Assembly (NCBI RefSeq): GCF_030272615.1
Contig: NC_081409.1
Coordinates: forward strand, 652,272,468 to 652,336,467
Length of the DNA: 64,000 bases
From: Cryptomeria japonica
Lineage: Eukaryota; Streptophyta; Pinopsida; Cupressales; Cupressaceae
Direction: 5' to 3'
The notes beneath the pieces were generated by a model that worked only from the letters and a program-made list of their open reading frames with translations, did no database searches and was not told the origin of the DNA. Position 1 is the first letter of the stretch. Each line of letters starts with the position of its first letter. The translations under genes and the position numbers were made by a program. Shown here piece after piece: positions 1-11,504 of this stretch.

Positions 1-2770
1 CAGCCTTGGGGAATCCATTTTGAATGTTGTTTTTGATAAGAATCTTCCAAGGTTCTTGCCCATCTAGTGCATGGAATATCCATTTGCCGGCAAGGGAGAT
101 TCCTTGCAGCTTAAGATCCTTAAGGCTCAAACCTCCAAGATTTTTGTCTAAGTGGCACCAGGCCCATTTCACTGCATGGGCCTTTCTTTTGCCTTTACCA
201 TCAGACCAGAGGAAGCGTCTGATAGCCTTTTGAATTTCATAAATTTGATAATTGTTGAACATCCAAACCGAAGAGTAGTAGATACTATATGAGGAGAGGA
301 TTTTTTGACATACTTGAACCCTACCTGCTAGGGAGAGGATCCTATTATCCCACTTGTTGAGCTTCTTATCAATTTTCCCCTTAACCCAGGTCCACATGTC
401 TTGAAGAGACGGGGAAATAGAGAAGGGGATACCGAGATATTTGACAATCATGCTGGGTCCTCCCCATGAGTACCCGTCTTGCTGTAGCCAGTTTGGAGGT
501 TCATCCTTCCAGCCAAGTAAAATAGATTTGGAGCTGGAGATCCTGGCTCTAGAGGCTTTACTAAAGGTGTCAATTTTTAGGTTGAGGGAATCGATGTTTT
601 GCCTAGAGAGCTCCAGGAAAAGAGAGGTATCATCAGCAAATTGGATATTCAGCAATTCAGAGTCATCTAGCAGCATGATGCCATGGACTCTAAGGGATAG
701 AGTGTCATCTCTAAGGAGATAAAAGAGGGCATCTGAGGTAATAACAAACAAAGCAGGGGCAAGAGGGTAACCCTGCCTTATGGATCTAGAGAGAGGAATA
801 GGCTAGGATAGGGTTCCATTAACTTCAATCATGGCGGAAGCATCTTTGAGGAGAATTCGGACATAATCACAAAACTCATTAGGGAAGCCAAAAGCTCGAA
901 GCATCATGAGGATGAAATCCCACTCGACTCTGTCATAGGCTTTTTCAAAGTCCATAGGGAACATGGTAGCGTCCTGGTTAGAGGTTTTGGCCCACTCCAT
1001 GGATTCCCAACTAGTGACAAGGTTTTCCAATATGTACCTACCTTTAATGAATCCAGTTTGGGTAGAGAAAATGAACTTTGGAAGAATCTTTTCAAGGCGG
1101 GTAGCTAAGTCTTTGGCAAGGATTTTATAGGAGACGTTGAGGAGGGTGATTGGCCTCCAGTTCTTAATGAGTGCTTTGTCTCCTTCTTTAGGGATGAGTT
1201 TAACAATACCTTTAATTATGAATTCCCCCAGGGTGCCATTGTCAAGAGCTTCATTGTATATGTCATAGAGGTCATGCGTGACCCATTCAAGATTGGCTTT
1301 GTAGAACTCCACAGGGAGACCATTAGGGCCTGGGGCCTTATTATCTTTGAGGGCTTTAATGGCATTGGCAATTTCTTGTATAGAGATCCTAGCTTTGAGG
1401 AGGAGAGCATCATCTTCAGAGATCCTTTTAGGGATGATGGTACTGCATTTGTGTCGAGCCTCTTTTGAGGCCTCATTATCTTCCGAGGTAAAGAGAGTTC
1501 TATAGAACATTTCGAAGGCCTCTTTGATATCATTGAGATCCAGGAGTTCCTTATTGTCTACAGTTATTCTATCAATTTTTTCACTATTTTGTTTCTTCTT
1601 AAGGAGGTTAAAGAAAATTTTGGAGCCTTCATCTCCAAATTGGAGCCAGTGGTTGCGAGCTCTAATGAAGGCTCCCCTGATTTTGACCTGTTGATCCTTT
1701 ATGAGGATGTCTCTGGCTTTAGAGACATGCTTGGCTAGGGTGGGGGAGGAGGGGTTAGTTTGAATATCCTTCTCGAGGGAATGGAGGTGATGGGTGAGAG
1801 TTTTTCCTATGGCTCTGGAGTCCTTGGCTCTCTTTTGGCCAATGGTTTGGAGTACTTTCTGCTAGGAGGAGACATTCCTTGTCCACCTAAGAGTGCAGGA
1901 TTGGGGAGGTTGAGGCTGAAGGTTGAAGAGCCTGACCACCTTAAGGGCACCTAGAACATCTTGGTCTTTGAGGAGGGAGGTGTTGAGAGTAAATTTCTTG
2001 CTAGAGGGGCTGCTGATGGGGATAGCATTTCTAGTGTTAATGATCGCAAGGATAGGCAAATGGTCAGAGAGGGTAACTCACAGGACAGTAACCGCACTCC
2101 CCAAGTGGTTAGGGGAGAAGGAGAAGAAGTCATTGTTAACATAAAATCTATCCAGTCTGGAGTTAATACGATTGGAACCTTGTTGAAAGTTGCACCAAGT
2201 GTACCATAGGTTAGAAGCAGCAGTTTTAGTGCCCTCGAGGGGGTCAAATAGCTGGAGTTTTTGTTTAAGTTTGTCCCAATGAGGTTTTTCTTCAATTTTC
2301 CATTCAAAAGGAAGTCCCCCAGCCTTGTCATCTTGATGCTCAGTCATATTGAAGTCTCCAACCACTATCCATGGGATATTTGGGAGGGAAGTCAGCCAGA
2401 TCCAAAGGGACAGTCTTTCCTTGTAGTCATTAGGTGCGTAGATAGAGCAAATGCCAAAGCTAGAGCCTGTAATATCTAGGGTGGCCCAGGCTGCTCTGTT
2501 GCAAGGGGAGATCCCTTTATCCCTAATGTTGCTTGCCCACTTAGGGGAGATAAGAAGGCCAACTCCTCCCTTTCCTTTTGGGTGATTGGTGCAAATTGTG
2601 ATTGCATCTCTCCAGATAAAGTCAAGTGAGCTGTCAAGATGGAAACCCACAGATTTAAGTTCTTGCAGCATCAAGAAATCTATTTTCTTGTGGTGGCTCA
2701 GAGAGCTTTTGATGACAAACTTCCTATTAGGCGACTCAAGGCCTGTAATATTCCAAGAGATGTATTTCAT
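1..2770 (-). pseudogene. LINE ORF2: AP endonuclease + reverse transcriptase, broken
   Basis: The start is the ATG at 2770, 22 bases downstream of the ORF1 stop. The N-terminus is an endonuclease/exonuclease/phosphatase domain: opening MKYISWNITGLESPNRK, then the catalytic glutamate (LMLQELKS), GDFNMTEHQDD and the closing SDHLPIL near 2060. The reverse transcriptase follows with KAPGPNGLPVEF, NWRPITLLNVSYKI, DFEKAYDRVEWDF and the catalytic FADDTSL at about 626-640. After that a connection region typical of plant LINEs runs to the window edge (RRFLWSDGKGKRKAH, GGLSLKDLK). The frame stays open across the whole stretch except for three in-frame stops: TGA near 2078, TAG near 1862 and TAG at 803. 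The protein would nick target DNA and copy LINE RNA there. C-terminal zinc-finger and RNase H domains would lie beyond base 1. Confidence 0.9.
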
Positions 2771-2791
2771 TAGAGAGGAGGGTTAAAAGGT

Positions 2792-4540
2792 TCAACTATG
2801 GAGACCGTAAGGATCTCCAGACTTCTTTTTATTCTTGGAGCCCATAGGCCTACCTTTATTTTTAGTCAAGGAGGATCCTTTTATAAGGTCATCCTCATCT
2901 TCACTAACTTCAGATGTTTCATTCCTAGTAGCTACAATTCCTCCTATGTTAGACCCAGACATCTGGGAGTCTGGAAAGCCAAGGAGCATTGTGTTAGACC
3001 TAATTTCTTCAAGGCCCTTATTAAAATAAATTACTTCAATAATATGATTATCTTCTAACTCTTTGAGCGTAGAGGCTGTCAAAGGGTTGGTGATGTTAAC
3101 TTCAGGGGTAAGCCCTGCAGGTGATGAGGAGTCCGAATTCTTGGGGGTTTCACATTTTTTCATCACACTTGCAAGGATATCACTAGTGCTAGCAACATCA
3201 ACACTTCGACTAGGGTTCTCAAGTTTCTTAACCATTTTTTTTTACCACTGAGTTGGCTGGGGTTAGAGTGAGAGCGGGTGAGGTATTATTTGTAGGGAGG
3301 GGGTAATCGCAGATGCTCGTTGTTTGGCTGATAGTTGGGATAGTAGGATGGCTTTGATTTGGGGCATTCAGGTTGCTAATTTTTCTCCTACGCTTCCTAG
3401 AAGTAACCAACTAAAAATAGTCAGAGGGTGATTCTAGAGGACCAATTGATGGGTCAAAGGCCAGACCGAGGTGATTAGAGACAAGGGGCGAGTGATCAAT
3501 GTGCATGGGTTTTGATTCAGAGGAATTGGTGATGAGAATGGTGGCTTCTTCGTTAACAGGAAGCGGGGTGGATGAGTGTTTAGAAATCTTGGTTCTAGGG
3601 TTCATGGAGGCATCAATTGAGTTACTGTTGGGTTTATGATTCTATGATTAATGATTGGGCATTTTTTCAGAAGATGCCCTTCTTTTTTGCAGAGAAAGCA
3701 TGCATTTAATCCTCCAAGCATTTCAATAGGGCAGACAAAGGTTTCTTCATTGACATTTAGGGTTAAAGATGGTGGTATATCAATTCCTGGCTTAATTGAT
3801 ACAAGCATTCTGGCATCTAGGTTAGGGACGAGGCGGGTCGTTGCATCAATACAGATCATTTTTCCAAAAGGTTCCATTAACTGTGGAAGAAAGCACAAAA
3901 AGAAGGGGGGGACATCCTTAAGGATGACCCACCTAAGGGAGGATAGTGCGAGAACCTCATCACCAACCACCTCTGGAGACCAAGCTAGGGCACGGAAGGA
4001 AGTATTTCCAACAATCCAGTATTGACGCTTTAGTGCCTCCTTCTGAGCCTCGTGAGAATTAAAAAAAATAAGGTAGAGACCCCTTTGAATTTGTCTACAA
4101 AATGATATTTTAAGCCCTAATTTTAAATTCCAGAGGTTATGAAACCAGTTGTTTAAAAATTTCCTAGGTGGGCATTTATCGGCATCAACACATGCAAAGA
4201 AAATGGCCATATTACTTAACCTAGTTTTTTCCAAGGCAATTTCATTCAACATTTCTAAATTGGGTGAAATGCAGGAGTCCGAGCTAGTGCTAGGGTACAC
4301 TTCCTCACCGGATCTCTCTTTGCTAGGAGCCTTAGAAAATCATGCATTAGGGTTGACTCCATTTGTAGGCGGGGAGACGGTTTCGGCGAAAGATTTATTT
4401 GGTAGAGATTTAGACTGCTCTGCAGATTTAGTGCCGTTAATAGCACCGCCATCCGATTCTGACTCCATCAGAGGCCAAAGGTTAAGCCGCACGACCGACC
4501 AGGTAGGTGGGGGGAGTTGCGAATTAATGAGGTGCAGCAT
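2792..4540 (-). pseudogene. LINE ORF1: gag-like RNA-binding protein, broken
   Basis: An RNA-binding ORF1 protein that would package LINE RNA. The N-terminal part contains KSFAETVSP, a common opening of plant LINE ORF1 proteins. A globular region of about 150 residues follows (4250-3720), resembling the DUF4283 domain that precedes the zinc knuckle in these proteins. A CCHC knuckle, CFLCKKEGHLLKKC (CX2CX4HX4C), lies at about 3655-3700. The tail is low-complexity, rich in Ser, Asn and Thr, and ends in a basic stretch (GSKNKKKSGD). The frame is broken by a TGA at 4340-4342 and by two frameshifts, near 3603 and 3232. The first ATG is not certain: 4540 or an internal methionine near 4465 are both possible. 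Confidence 0.82.
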
Positions 4541-4790
4541 TAAATTTGCAAACAGAAAGAAAAAGAACGGAAAGAAAATAGTAGTGGAGAGGAGTTTTCA
4601 AACCGGGTGGAGGAGAATTAACCCCTCCACAAAGATGTCAAGGTGTCCACATCACCACAATTGCCTCGAACAGCTTGCAGCCAACCAGACTCTGTGCTCG
4701 CAGGCCCCGAGGTTCGCAGGAGTTAGTTTCGCATTCGGCGAGGGTGCAGACCCCCTATTCGCCATCTTCCAATAAATTAAACTTTAATAC

Positions 4791-7328
4791 TAACTATCAT
4801 AATATAAACATTAAAATAAATCTCATAATTTTATTTTTAATATAGAATTAAGATAAGAAATAAGCTAATTAAAATTTAATAATTATTTAAGACTTATTAA
4901 ATTAAATTAAATTTAATTTAATTAACTAATTTAAATAAAATTGAATTAAATGTCTTAAATGAAATAAAATTAAATAACTAAAATATTTTATTAAATAACT
5001 TCTTTGGTGAAATGTTGTTTGTTCTCTTTAGTTTTTTTATTTACACTCTCTTAATTAGAAACAAACAAATGCGATATAGTTGTGTTACTACTCTTTGTCT
5101 ACTTCAGCAAAACATGCAAAGGTCCTTCAGAGAATGACAAGGAAACTCACAAGGAACTCTACAAATTCCTTTGCAAGGATTGGGCAAATGTCTTTCAGCA
5201 GGTGGGTTCCAAAATCAAGAAGAATAGTTAAGGTCTAGGTCCGGTTTACTGTTGTTCGTAGTAGTTTGTTTTTAATCCTTGGTCTAGGTTGTTGTTCGTA
5301 GTAGTTTGTTTTTAATCCTTGGTCTAGGTTGCTGATACTTTAAACTTTTATTTCGACTATTAATTTTAGTTGTCTTTTGCTTCCTTGGTGGTGGGGGATT
5401 TTTGTTCTTTTAGTTGTGTTTGTTCTTACTAGTAGTTTGTTGTTAATATGTTGTTAATGTGTGGTTATTAGTGTTTTTGCCTTTTGGCTTTATACTTTGG
5501 GCCAGCACCCAGTTTTCCTTATACCGAGTGACATTTTATCAATCTTGTCATGTTTTACATCTATAAGCTAATGATTTTTCTCGGTATTTATATGTGCCAA
5601 TTTCCTTCTAAAATTTTATTTAATATTTAATTAATAGATTGAATCTAGTTTGCTATGATCAAGCGTAGGTGGACTGGACGATACGAGGATCACTTGTGTG
5701 ATAACAGCTGCACACAAGAAGGCCAAACTCAAATTAACAAGTAGACAAAAAAAAATTATATATTACTTTGACTATTTGATGGAGTTTTGTAATTTAATAT
5801 TGCCTCAAAATATTGAGGCACCTTATTCATATGTTGTAGCATATGCTTGGTGGTGATGCAAAGACATTTAGTTTGTATGCATAATTCAATTTGTTTGACA
5901 TTGTTTGTAATGAAAGTTCTGGTTGCAACTTTTATATTAAGATCCTTTATAAGGACATTCAGGAACTCTCAAACTTTTTCAATTGCATCATTTTTCTCGT
6001 AACCATTATTAATGAAGAACTCAAATCTAAAGAAGGATGATTGAGTGATGAATTGAAATCTTTTCTTTGTCATTCTCATATAATTTTAAATAGCAACGAT
6101 GAATTCTACCCATTCTCACCAATGCATTGCAAACTATAAAAAATTATACTTTCATTTGTCTTTATTATCGTTGAAATTTATTATTGTTGAGTTTCAGATT
6201 TATGATTCAATCAACTTTTTATTAACAAATAATTAAAAATGAATCTGTGTTCATGGTTTGCTTACTAGGATTTTGGATGTCTACTTTTAATGTTTCTTCT
6301 TCTTTGCTACAGTTATTCCAAAATTTCAGTTTGGCGTAAACATGGAGATACACAAGAAAGCATTTTATAAATTTGCTTTACACTTGCTTAATGCATATGT
6401 TTGGGAGTTTGAAAACCCTTATCAATAAATTTATTTTTAGAATATTCACTAATCGAGCCATTCCCTATAATCATGGCATTCCATAATACCAAATTTCCTT
6501 AGGACAAATTTGGTCTCAAAGTGCTCGGTATAGCATCCAAATAGAGGGCTGGACATGAGAAATTCGAAGGTACAAGTTTGGCTAAGAAATGTACATTTAG
6601 ACCTTGATGTTTATCCTCATCCCAAGAAGTTTGATCAAGATAAATGGGATGTAAATGTGAAACTTCTCATGTAAATTTCAATTCAATTTTCATTCATGCA
6701 AAAACAAGTGTCTCCTAATGCAAGTTCCTTGAGCAATTCTAATGAGAGAATAGTCTCCTTTCTTAATTAATTGTTTTAATTTTCTTTGATTTATGTGCAG
6801 ATACTATTTTAAATAGGTAGTTAGAAAATGTTTGTTCTTATTAATTTAGAAAGATCAAAAAGAATTTTTACATTTCTAAATCTCAAACAAAAATATAATA
6901 TTTCTAAATTCAAAAAACTAAAGTTACATACATATGCAAATATATGATAATTCTAAATATTACATACATACATAAATATTAAAAATATAAAAAATTAAAA
7001 TATATACATACATAAATATTAATTTTCAGTATATAAAAATATTTATTATGAAAAATAATTTCTAATTTATCATATAAATATCAATTTTCTATTTATATCT
7101 TATTTATTTGTTAGTTGAGTTTAAATTATTTTATTATATATTAATGAAGTTTACAATTTATTTGTATTAAATTTTTAAAATTTAATTCCACTAAAATAGT
7201 TTTATATAAATTTTAAAAATTAATTATTAAAAAAATGTAAAGATTATGCAATTTTATAAAGTTGATAGTCTTGTAGTGTAAACTATGAATATTTCTCTAT
7301 TGATTTTGTTAGTCTTTTTATAGTGCAG
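4791..7328. other. AT-rich spacer, no gene seen
   Basis: Very AT-rich sequence with many stops in all frames. It holds one short exact tandem duplication (5251-5330, listed separately) and homopolymer-rich tracts. I see no coding region, RNA gene or element ends here. Confidence 0.6.
5251..5330. repeat. Exact 2 x 40-bp tandem duplication
   Basis: Two head-to-tail copies of a 40-base unit beginning GTTGTTCGTAGTAGTTTG and ending GGTCTAGGTT, identical base for base. The perfect match suggests a recent duplication, probably by slippage or unequal crossing-over. Confidence 0.9.
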
Positions 7329-7500
7329 GGTTTGAGCATGCCGAGCAACCCTATTATTATTAGTAAATAAAAGCAGCAGCATATATATATTAGCGGAGTG
7401 GGATGTAAGAATAATGGTGCTATAGATATGCTTCTTTTTAATAAATAAGATAAGAATTATTGAATAATGCAGTCCATATCAGTGGTGTCCATAGTATTTG
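7329..7500 (+). pseudogene. Decayed last exon and 3' UTR of an EG45-like gene
   Basis: The stretch resembles the end of the intact EG45-like gene at 22500-22680. Both show an intron-like end (GTGCAG here, TTGCAG there), then G + one codon + TGA, then the shared block ATGCCGAGCAAC. Further on both share a segment like GAATAATGGTGC, an AATAAATAA signal and a stretch like CAGTGGTGTCCATAGTATT. The main coding exon is not found upstream, so only the 3' end of a paralogue survives. It could be a truncated duplicate, or a gene whose 5' part was lost. The match was made by eye, with many substitutions. Confidence 0.6.
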
Positions 7501-7833
7501 TTTGAATTCTAATTAGTTTTGTTTTTCAGTTTATTGGATTCCATGGGAGTTTTGAATAATGATTTATAATTATGAATCAATTTCTGAATCATAACTTCTT
7601 GGTGGCTTGTAAGTGCAAGCAAGCGATTGGTGAATAATAACATTTTTTAACGAGTAAAAAAGAAATTATTAGTCACACGAAATAATGAATGATGATGACT
7701 TGAGTTTTATCCCTATTAGAAATGCTCCTTCTATTAAATAGAAAACGACCGCTATTGGCAACAAGTGGAATCCCTATAACAATCTAGACTATGTATATTA
7801 TAGTTTATAAATATTAATGTTAGGCTATGTTTA

Positions 7834-7849
7834 TAATTAGAGTAGTGTT
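7834..7849. repeat. Target-site duplication, left copy
   Basis: The 16 bases TAATTAGAGTAGTGTT occur here and, identically, at 10743-10758. They bracket the minus-strand LINE exactly and are of normal length for LINE target duplications. Confidence 0.88.
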
Positions 7850-8926
7850 TTTTATTATATAGCAAGGAGAGGGCTCTGAACCTTACAAAATAGCAAAATC
7901 AGAGAGTAGCATCACAAAATCTAGCATCAAACACCCAGAGCAAAAAACCACATCAACTTCTTTCAAAATTAATAAAAATTTATCTTGTCCACATAACTCA
8001 ATATACTATTCTGATCAAGTCACCATCTACCTAAAGTATAACTATGAATAACTAAACATAAAGAGTCCATGAACATAGCACAACAAATAGTTTTAATAAA
8101 AGTTTGAAGTAAATGGCACGCAAGCCTATTTAAAAGAGATTCATTATAACACCTACGCCTAACTATACTAGATATCATCAACAACAAAAATAAAATAAAA
8201 AATGCTTAATCTTCCTTGATGAGGTTCCAGTTTCACTCCACTCTCAACACCTGTTCATTCCAAATCTCTAGGGGAATTGTCTCCTCATTTTTGTCTTCAT
8301 CGTCCAATATGCCTTGCTTCGACAACTTCTTAACTTTCTTTTTTATCTTTCTCTATCTCAAAACATATCCCATAGCCGCTTTGTGGAAAAGATCCCACAC
8401 CTCTTCATTTTTTTGTAGTTCTTTGCAGCTTTTAGTCTCCTTCCTCTTCAAAGGCTTCCCATATTAGTAGATTTCAGCATAGTGCTAGAAATGGAAGTCT
8501 GAAAGTGACACAAAAACAAACTACAACTAATAAAACCAACCTCATCAGGTAAAAAATACTCATCAAAAAGGCAATCTTTGGATTATTTACCTTCACTGTC
8601 CCCACATGTGAGAGGGAAACTCACATTATGGGAAATTAAGGAGCTATGAAAATTGAACCCACTTCCTTTCCAACAAATGATTTTCTCATCTTTAGTATTT
8701 AAGGCAAGTTGGGGTGGAAAAGTCACCATACTTCCAATGTTTCAAATATAATGACTATCATACACATCACCTCTTAGCCTAGTAGACATCCAACACAAGT
8801 CCCAAATAAGCTATCCAATCAACATCCTTGTCACCAACCTAGAAATTGTCAAGCAGTAAATTTTGATTTGAGAAAAGTTGACACTCATATTTAAAATTCA
8901 AGAGGGAAAAGAAACCCAAAGAGCCA
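7850..8926 (-). other. LINE 3' tail with coding-like remnants
   Basis: This lies between RNase H and the 3' end of the LINE. It is not simple UTR: on the minus strand around 8740-8560 there is a run of about 65 codons with one stop and a protein-like composition (for example DEKIICWKGSGFNF and DCLFDEYFLPDEVG). Around 8460-8240 lies a lysine-rich run containing NEEVWDLFHKAAMGYVLR. I do not recognise either. They may be remains of a C-terminal extension or of an extra ORF, as behind the RNase H at 19215-19505. Confidence 0.35.
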
Positions 8927-9436
8927 TTAATTGCCCAAGTAATTGATAGAGTCACTCAAGTAAGGTTTAATCTGTTCCTTGGCAAGGATATTTTTAAGTC
9001 CAATTAGGCTTTCCTTATAGTTGAAAAAGCTCCATTCCTTATGAGTTAGGCCAAGACTAGTAGCTTCATCAGCCACACAATTTCCCTCTCTGAAAATATG
9101 CTGGATTTTAATACTATTAGAGAGGCCCATCAACCTTTTCTACTCTTCCATAATACTTTTTATTTCCTAGGAAAAATTAGCATTACCATTCACGTATTTG
9201 ACAATAAGTTTAGAATCACCTTTGAGGACTGCGTTCTGGCCTTTTATATTATGGAGGTGTAAGAGTCCTTGCCAAGACGTCATGGCCTCTACCCTGATAT
9301 TTGATCTCTTCCCAAGATTGACACAATAGCCTTCCACCAGGAGGCCCCTGCAATCTTTGATGATGCCACTCGCTTCAGATATACCAAGGTTCCCTTTAGA
9401 ACAACCATCAAAGTTGTTTTTCAACCAATCTTCCAA
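8927..9436 (-). pseudogene. LINE RNase H domain, broken
   Basis: An RNase H of the plant LINE (RVT_3) type. It opens with WLKNNFDGCSKGNLG (first catalytic Asp), followed by a VEAM segment with the Glu position, LKGDSKLIVKYV (second Asp), and the closing HIFREGNCVADEATSLGL. RNase H removes RNA from the RNA-DNA hybrid made during reverse transcription. Two in-frame stops separate the two halves near 9134-9166. All pieces share one frame. Confidence 0.8.
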
Positions 9437-9942
9437 CAGAGGGGTCTAGATACAATTTCTCCTTAAGATCAAATTGTGTCAGTTCATCCCAAGAAGGCTA
9501 TGGGAGTTCCCCATTTCTATTTTATTTTGAAATCCATCAAGCTTGGCATCACTTTGAAGGTCCCCTACATAGAGACATTTATATTCTCCTTAACCTATTG
9601 TTTTATGATGTGAAATAACACTTTGCTTCTCTGAGCCTCTTCTCTAAATATCATGTTGTTACATTCCTTTGACAAATTCCAAGTACAGTGAAAGGAGAAT
9701 TTTGAAGCCAAAGGTTCCTAATAATTAGGTGTGTACAGGGGCTAAAGTTCCATATCTAAATGAAATCGTTCATATTCTCTAGGAACATCCAACAAATCAT
9801 AAGATCTATAAGCAGCTCATCACAAACCTCCCTAGTGAATTGATAGTGCATGAACAAATGTTTAATTTTCTTTCAAAATATCTACAACATAGGACACATC
9901 TATAAACAAGAGAGAAACCTCTTTTGTTTAAACTATCAATAG

Positions 9943-10742
9943 TCAGTATTTTTCCCCACTAGAAATAATTGATTTTTGGTATTGGGCCTTTAACCCAAAT
10001 CCTTGTATAGAAATTGTCTGTAGGTTCTTCAATAATGACATTGTAGGTAGATTTGACTGAGAAAGCACTAGAAGAATTATACCACCAAATCCATTTATCT
10101 TCGAGGTGAGGTGAAAAAGAGGAACAATCACCAAGGTAGGAAGCCAGGGATTGAGCCTCATTCATCAATTAATTTAGGAAATAATAAGGAACATCTGTAT
10201 TAACTAACACCTTATCCACAAGTGTTTTCTAGCTAGCCTTGTCCCAGTACCGCTAGATATAATCATGAACAAGATTACTACAAATTTTGATGAGGATCTG
10301 TTTGATTTTACTCAATTGATGCATTTCAGATTTAGATGAGTCTTTTAGCCATATATCTCCCCAAAAATTAGTGCTCTTACCATTTCCCACCCTTTTTTTC
10401 CCCCTTTCTTGAGAATGGTTTTGGCTTTGGAAACATTGTTCCAAATGCAGGAACTAGAGGGTAGATCTTTTTCAATAAGAAAGCTACTTCTAGTATTGTT
10501 GAGGTATTTGGCAGTTATAATATTTGTCCAGTTCTTAGCACCTTCAACCAACTGCCAACCAAAATTTGAAATTAAGGCTCAGTTAAATGTTTTGATATTT
10601 CTTATGCCAGGCCCTCCTTAACTAATAGAGCAACAAACCTTATCCCAGGCAACAAGAGACATTCTTGTTTTTTCTTTAGTACCCGTCCAAAGGAAGTGTT
10701 TTTGATTTTTTTCTATCTTGTCAGCAACACAACAAAACATCC
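9943..10742 (-). pseudogene. LINE RT connection and zinc-finger region, broken
   Basis: Minus-strand fragments in several frames match the part of plant LINE ORF2 between RT and RNase H: HFLWTGTKEKTRMSLVAWDK near 10690, NWTNIITAKYLNNT near 10520, IWNNVSKAKTILKKG near 10440, and DKWIWWYNSSSAFSVKSTYN followed by RIWVKGPIPKINYF at 10100-9960. The last is the start of the zf-RVT region. Frameshifts and stops are frequent. Confidence 0.75.
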
Positions 10743-10758
10743 TAATTAGAGTAGTGTT
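10743..10758. repeat. Target-site duplication, right copy
   Basis: TAATTAGAGTAGTGTT, identical to 7834-7849. It marks the truncated 5' end of the minus-strand LINE. Confidence 0.88.
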
Positions 10759-11504
10759 ATAATATGTGTATGTATACATTTGTTTTTAACTACTTTTGGT
10801 GCCAAATTTTTTAGGGTGTGCTACACAATTAAAGTCTATTATTAGGATAAAATGCTATAAATCTTATGGGGGCTTGGTTGTTAGTCAAGTCCTTTTTTTG
10901 TTTAGGAAGGTTAAATATATTTATGATATGCTTTGTTCCTTGGTTGATATTTATGTCTACTTCTCTATTTTCCTCTCTTTCTCATTCTTGTCTTACATTG
11001 GAATGAAAAAAAGAAAGCTAATTATAATTGGGCTTTGGTGTAGAGCAAGTACAACTAGCTAGTTAGTGGGGATTCAAATATATTGAGTGAAGTCAAATGT
11101 ATTAACTTTGGACTAACTAGTACTCAATGTAGTCTAGACTATGATCTTGATAGTGAATTTTTTAAATTCTTATGAAGAATGATAAATGCTCCTAGAATTT
11201 TGATAGTCATATTCATAAACATTTTCATCTATAAGAATATTGAGATTGAGCTCACACCTTTTTAGAAAAATTGATGTGGTTAAGTTGCTGGTGGCTTTGA
11301 TAGACAAAATTATGTTCATAAATGGAAAAGGTGATGCCCCAACACCCCATCCATAGACAAATATGGCCCATAACATATTAACATTAGATCTATAGTTTTA
11401 AAGTGTATATCAAAATAGATTGATGGCATAAAACAATCATAAAACATTCTTAGATGTCATTAATTATATAGTTGAATGCTCAAATATGTTATTTGACTAA
11501 TGCA
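10759..11504. other. AT-rich spacer, nothing recognised
   Basis: No protein-like reading frame or element end is visible. It is probably the continuation of the locus into which the LINE at 7850-10742 inserted. Confidence 0.5.

Larger units (their letters stand above)
1..4790 (-). mobile_element. LINE (non-LTR retrotransposon), 3' end outside window
   Basis: Two consecutive ORFs read on the minus strand in LINE order: ORF1 with a zinc knuckle, then ORF2 with an endonuclease and a reverse transcriptase still in frame when the window ends at base 1. The 5' end is put near 4790, where moderately GC-rich sequence gives way to AT-rich spacer; bases 4541-4790 would be the 5' UTR. No LTRs are seen. 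The 3' UTR, poly(A) and target duplication lie outside, so the exact ends cannot be checked. A handful of stops and frameshifts make this copy non-autonomous, but it is the best preserved LINE in the window. Confidence 0.9.
7850..10742 (-). mobile_element. 5'-truncated LINE with 16-bp target duplication
   Basis: The ends are fixed by the exact 16-bp direct repeat. On the minus strand the element starts inside the reverse transcriptase connection region (10742), passes through the zinc-finger region and RNase H, and ends at 7850 with a short A-rich tail (ATAATAAAAAA). About 1 kb lies between the RNase H and the 3' end. The coding parts are full of stops, so this is an old, dead copy. Confidence 0.85.

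Noticed and set aside
441-722. Plus-strand ORFs in 1-4790
   Set aside because: They are antisense shadows of the LINE ORFs, which carry the conserved motifs.
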